From Candidatus Villigracilis saccharophilus (GTDB lineage Bacteria > Chloroflexota > Anaerolineae > Anaerolineales > Villigracilaceae): a DNA stretch of 64,000 bases. Position numbers and translations under genes: made by a program. This document shows, one piece after another, positions 61,478 to 64,000 of the stretch (within the stretch, counting starts at the first letter, position 1; each line of letters begins with the position of its first letter). The DNA lies in assembly GCA_016709305.1 (NCBI GenBank), contig JADJNA010000019.1, positions 11,237 through 75,236 of the forward strand. The letters run 5' to 3'. The notes beneath the pieces were generated by a model that saw only the letters and a program-made list of their open reading frames with translations, searched no databases and had not been told where the DNA came from.

Positions 61478-62320
61478 ATGCCATCCGATCTATTGAGAAT
61501 TCAAAATCAGGGCAGCGATCCATTCAATCCGGAGCGGTCCGCCGCACCCAGATTGAATATATTGATCGTTGAGGATGATGATCTTAACCAGAGAATGATT
61601 AATATTATGTTAAGGAATACCAATCACATCATCAAATTCGCATCCAATGGGATCGATGCCATTCAAAGTGTTACGTCAGAAGATTTTGATCTCGTCTTCA
61701 TGGATATCCAGATGCCCCAGATGGATGGCCTGGAGACAACCCGTCGAATCCGCGAATGGGAAAAGGGAGAAAAGCATCTTTTAATTATAGGAATGACCGC
61801 TATAATTGATTCTGCCTATGGAAGGTGTCTGCAGGCCGGTATGGATGATATCATCCCAAAACCGATTGATATTAAAAAATTTCAAGGCATGATCACAGCC
61901 TGCGCAAATCGAAAAATGAATAAAACAGACACTCATGCTGGCGATCAGCCCGAAGATTTTCCCGTCTTTGATGTGGAAGGCGCGATAAAACGTTTTGGCG
62001 GTGACCGTGAAAATTACGAGATCCTCTTGAAAGAATTCATTTCATCCTTCTCTGAAAGATTTAAAGAACTATTGGCCGCCTGGGAATCCAATAATTGGCA
62101 GAGACTTTCCAGTCATGCGCACCGGCTTAAAGGGCTGAGTTCGAATTTTGGTTTTATGGAACTTTCAAGGAAGACCTTTGAGCTTGAACAGTATGTCAAT
62201 CAGGGACAATTTGACCGCGCAAGCCAGAAACTTGACGAAATGGATATCAGTTTAAACAATCTGCGCTCAGAAGTGCAGGCTTACCTGGAAAAAACAACCA
62301 ACGATTATCGTATTATTTAG
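61478..62320 (+). CDS. Receiver-Hpt phosphorelay protein
   Basis: The 280-residue product has a receiver domain (ILIVEDDDLNQRM, phospho-Asp in LVFMDIQMPQMDG, IGMTAI, IPKPIDIKKF) and a C-terminal histidine phosphotransfer domain with the phospho-His in SSHAHRLKGLSSNFG. It would shuttle phosphate between an unidentified hybrid kinase and another regulator, perhaps the adjacent CpaE-like protein. It lies 10 bp before that gene. Confidence 0.9.
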   Translation: MPSDLLRIQNQGSDPFNPERSAAPRLNILIVEDDDLNQRMINIMLRNTNHIIKFASNGIDAIQSVTSEDFDLVFMDIQMPQMDGLETTRRIREWEKGEKHLLIIGMTAIIDSAYGRCLQAGMDDIIPKPIDIKKFQGMITACANRKMNKTDTHAGDQPEDFPVFDVEGAIKRFGGDRENYEILLKEFISSFSERFKELLAAWESNNWQRLSSHAHRLKGLSSNFGFMELSRKTFELEQYVNQGQFDRASQKLDEMDISLNNLRSEVQAYLEKTTNDYRII

Positions 62321-62330
62321 GGAAACGTCC

Positions 62331-63380
62331 ATGCGAGTATTACTGATAGACGACGAATCAATGTACTATAAAATGATGGTGAAGGACTTGGAAAAGTCCG
62401 GCTACCAATTGGAATATGCCCGCACTGGCAATGAGGGCCTGGCTGCTGTTACATCCAAGAGTCCGGAAGTGGTCATTGTTGATTTGCAGCTGCCAGATAT
62501 GACTGGTTTTGAGATCATTGAACGATTACGCACCACTGCGGACTTCGGTCATATCTCGATTCTTGTCATCACCGGCAGACATGAAATCGACAATAAATTA
62601 AAGGCTTTTTCTTTAGGGGCGGACGATTACCTTGTAAAACCATTTAACCTCGAAGAATTGATTGCCCGCCTCGGAAACCTCGCGCGGCGCGGAAATGCCA
62701 TCAAATATGTACGCAAACTGGAAGCTGACCAGGATAAAAAAACAACACTGATTTCCGTGCATAGCCTAAGGGGTCGCGTGGGTTGTTCAACTTTGGCGGT
62801 GAATCTTGGGCTGGCCTTGAAGCAGCTATGGTCGAGGCGGACATTGATCATAGACCCTGTCATTACTGCCGGGCAGGTGGCCATGATGTTAAATACTTCT
62901 CCGCGGGTCACTCTGGAAAGTTATGCAAACCTCCCGATCGCGGACTTAGATTCCAACGTTGCCGATGACCTTGCCATTCTCCACAAAAGCGGCATTTATT
63001 ATGCGGCCGCGTCCAAGCTGCCGATTGCAATGGATACATATTCGAATGAGTTCTGGAGTAAATTGCTGGAGAAGTTTATCGGACAAAATGAGTTTATTGT
63101 TGCTGACGCCCCGCATGATTTTTCTGATAATGCAATTCAATTATTAAATGCATCGACCCATATCCTGTTATTAATGGCGCCGGAGTTGTCGTCCTTACGG
63201 GCCGCATCGAATGCATTAAATATTTACGATAAACTAGGTTTTCCAGAGACGAAGGTCAAGATTGTCCTGAACATGATCTCCAATCATAGTGGTATTAAAC
63301 AGGCGCAGCTTGAAAAAGCGCTTGGTTTTCCTATTTCATTCACTCTTCCTTATGACCCTGAGGAGGTGATTCGGCGATAA
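62331..63380 (+). CDS. Receiver-CpaE-like pilus localisation ATPase
   Basis: A receiver domain (VLLIDDESMYYKMM, Asp in VVIVDLQLPDMTG, DDYLVKPFNLEEL) is joined to a MinD/ParA-type domain. The domain has a degenerate P-loop, SLRGRVGCSTLAVNLGLAL, where Cys replaces the usual Lys of GKST, plus TLIIDPVITAGQVA and FIVADAPHD. CpaE proteins position the Tad machinery; loss of the P-loop Lys suggests no ATP hydrolysis. The frame stops at 63378, but the true C-terminus continues to 63546 in other frames. Confidence 0.85.
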   Translation: MRVLLIDDESMYYKMMVKDLEKSGYQLEYARTGNEGLAAVTSKSPEVVIVDLQLPDMTGFEIIERLRTTADFGHISILVITGRHEIDNKLKAFSLGADDYLVKPFNLEELIARLGNLARRGNAIKYVRKLEADQDKKTTLISVHSLRGRVGCSTLAVNLGLALKQLWSRRTLIIDPVITAGQVAMMLNTSPRVTLESYANLPIADLDSNVADDLAILHKSGIYYAAASKLPIAMDTYSNEFWSKLLEKFIGQNEFIVADAPHDFSDNAIQLLNASTHILLLMAPELSSLRAASNALNIYDKLGFPETKVKIVLNMISNHSGIKQAQLEKALGFPISFTLPYDPEEVIRR

Positions 63381-63546
63381 ATTTTGGAGAGCCGTTCATC
63401 CAAAGCAACCCGAACTGCCCATTTCTGTGAAAATTGAGGATATGGCTTATACCTTAAGCGATAAGACATATACAAATCTTCCTCCTGCCATACCCTCTGC
63501 GACATGGAAACGGGTGACCAATCGCCTTGCGGCGAAGAAAAAATAA
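63372..63546 (+). pseudogene. Displaced C-terminus of the CpaE-like gene
   Basis: Reading on in shifted frames gives AINFGEPFIQSNP, then ELPISVKIEDMAYTLSDK, then PSATWKRVTNRLAAKKK and stop 63544-63546, a natural end for the protein. Two single-base losses are needed, near 63373 and near the CCC at 63409-63411. Confidence 0.65.
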
Positions 63547-63739
63547 TACTGATATCTGTCTTGCCAGAGCCCTTTGGCTCAGGATATAAAAACATACATT
63601 CGTAATAAGATCGGGACGATTGCTTGCTCAAAAAAATACCCCGCTGATCTTTTTTGAAATTTGCATGGATTGCGCCAGGCAGCGGAGATAAGTGAATATG
63701 TTACGAATAATGGCAATTCGGTGATTTTAGGAATTGTTC

Positions 63740-64000
63740 TTGAAATATTTTTCAGTTCGCTCCCTGTTTGTTTTTTTTCTCATCCTTGGGGTGAGTTTTT
63801 TTGGTATGCTGTGGATTGGAATTTCCAGCGTGGATGCGCGTATTCCTCTGAGCGATTTGTCACTGGATGGACAACATTCCCGGGATTTCCCTGCCACTGT
63901 TTATGTGGTTGGTAATCCTTCAGTTTTGCAGCCAACCCCAATTTCATTTCCAACTCCTTCACCAACTGCCACGTTATTTGTGGAGCCAGTTGGTGTAACT
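63740..64000 (+). CDS. Signal-anchored protein, partial at window end
   Basis: From TTG 63740 (AGGA eight bases upstream) an open frame runs off the right edge. It encodes one N-terminal membrane helix (SLFVFFLILGVSFFGMLWIG), a short loop with VDARIPLSDLSLDG, then QPTPISFPTPSPTATLF, a Pro/Thr-rich spacer. It is probably a pilus-assembly or secreted protein of the Tad-like locus. The start codon is uncertain (TTG 63734 is an alternative). The 193 bp before it hold no gene. Confidence 0.55.
   Translation, partial: MKYFSVRSLFVFFLILGVSFFGMLWIGISSVDARIPLSDLSLDGQHSRDFPATVYVVGNPSVLQPTPISFPTPSPTATLFVEPVGVT

Overview
The window looks like a chromosomal segment of an uncultured Anaerolineae-type Chloroflexota bacterium. 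This is inferred from gene content, since no marker phylogeny can be run here. Pointers are several lipoproteins and secreted proteins with Thr/Pro-rich linkers, a short EF-Ts, a mevalonate-pathway HMG-CoA reductase, DUF456/DUF3054/DUF6159-type membrane proteins, a T-box in front of serS, and nrfHA. Most of the window is ordinary core genome. Accessory material is concentrated at 11.4-15.3 kb and 28-29.6 kb.

Layout. 0-3.4 kb: a MerB-like fragment cut by the window edge, HMG-CoA reductase, and a divergent GAF-type histidine kinase. 3.8-11.3 kb: dnaA, then a translation/lipid/nucleotide run (rpsB with a structured leader, tsf, pyrH, frr, uppS, cdsA, glpX). 11.4-15.3 kb: tRNA-Asn followed by a 1-kb islet with a membrane J-domain protein and a partial copy of the tRNA 3' half, an SH3 lipoprotein, and a degraded locus where a tnpB-only IS200/IS605 element splits a DNA methyltransferase gene at a point that can be read to the base. 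15.3-20.6 kb: M19 dipeptidase, ribosomal protein S1, and a ChlI-type AAA+ ATPase joined to a VWA subunit across a nine-A run (candidate -1 frameshift). 20.6-31.8 kb: signalling genes (six-PAS diguanylate cyclase with a periplasmic binding-protein sensor, CheC/CheY pair, OmpR-type two-component system), and a membrane protein-lytic transglycosylase pair with a LexA-like operator in its promoter. 31.9-42.7 kb: T-box/serS, a three-paralogue M42 aminopeptidase cluster with an S51 peptidase, a broken sbcC, and a glycosyltransferase. 42.8-46.6 kb: nrfHA nitrite reductase with a perfect Crp-type palindrome at about -41.5, and a Crp-family gene 3 kb away. 46.6-60 kb: priA, MEMO protein, tandem lipoproteins, NUDIX, ECF sigma/anti-sigma, der, cdaR-cdaA (c-di-AMP), a CoaE fusion, and RNase P RNA. 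60-64 kb: the start of a Tad-type pilus locus (CpaF, response regulator-Hpt, CpaE-like).

Many genes are split by single-base shifts (tnpB, the PAS cyclase, sbcC several times, nrfH, cpaF, the CpaE-like gene, the 13.3-13.7 kb remnant), several of them in or beside homopolymers. This suggests residual indel errors in a draft or long-read assembly. Frameshift-based claims, including the chelatase one, should be read with that in mind. No CRISPR array, rRNA operon or intact prophage was seen.
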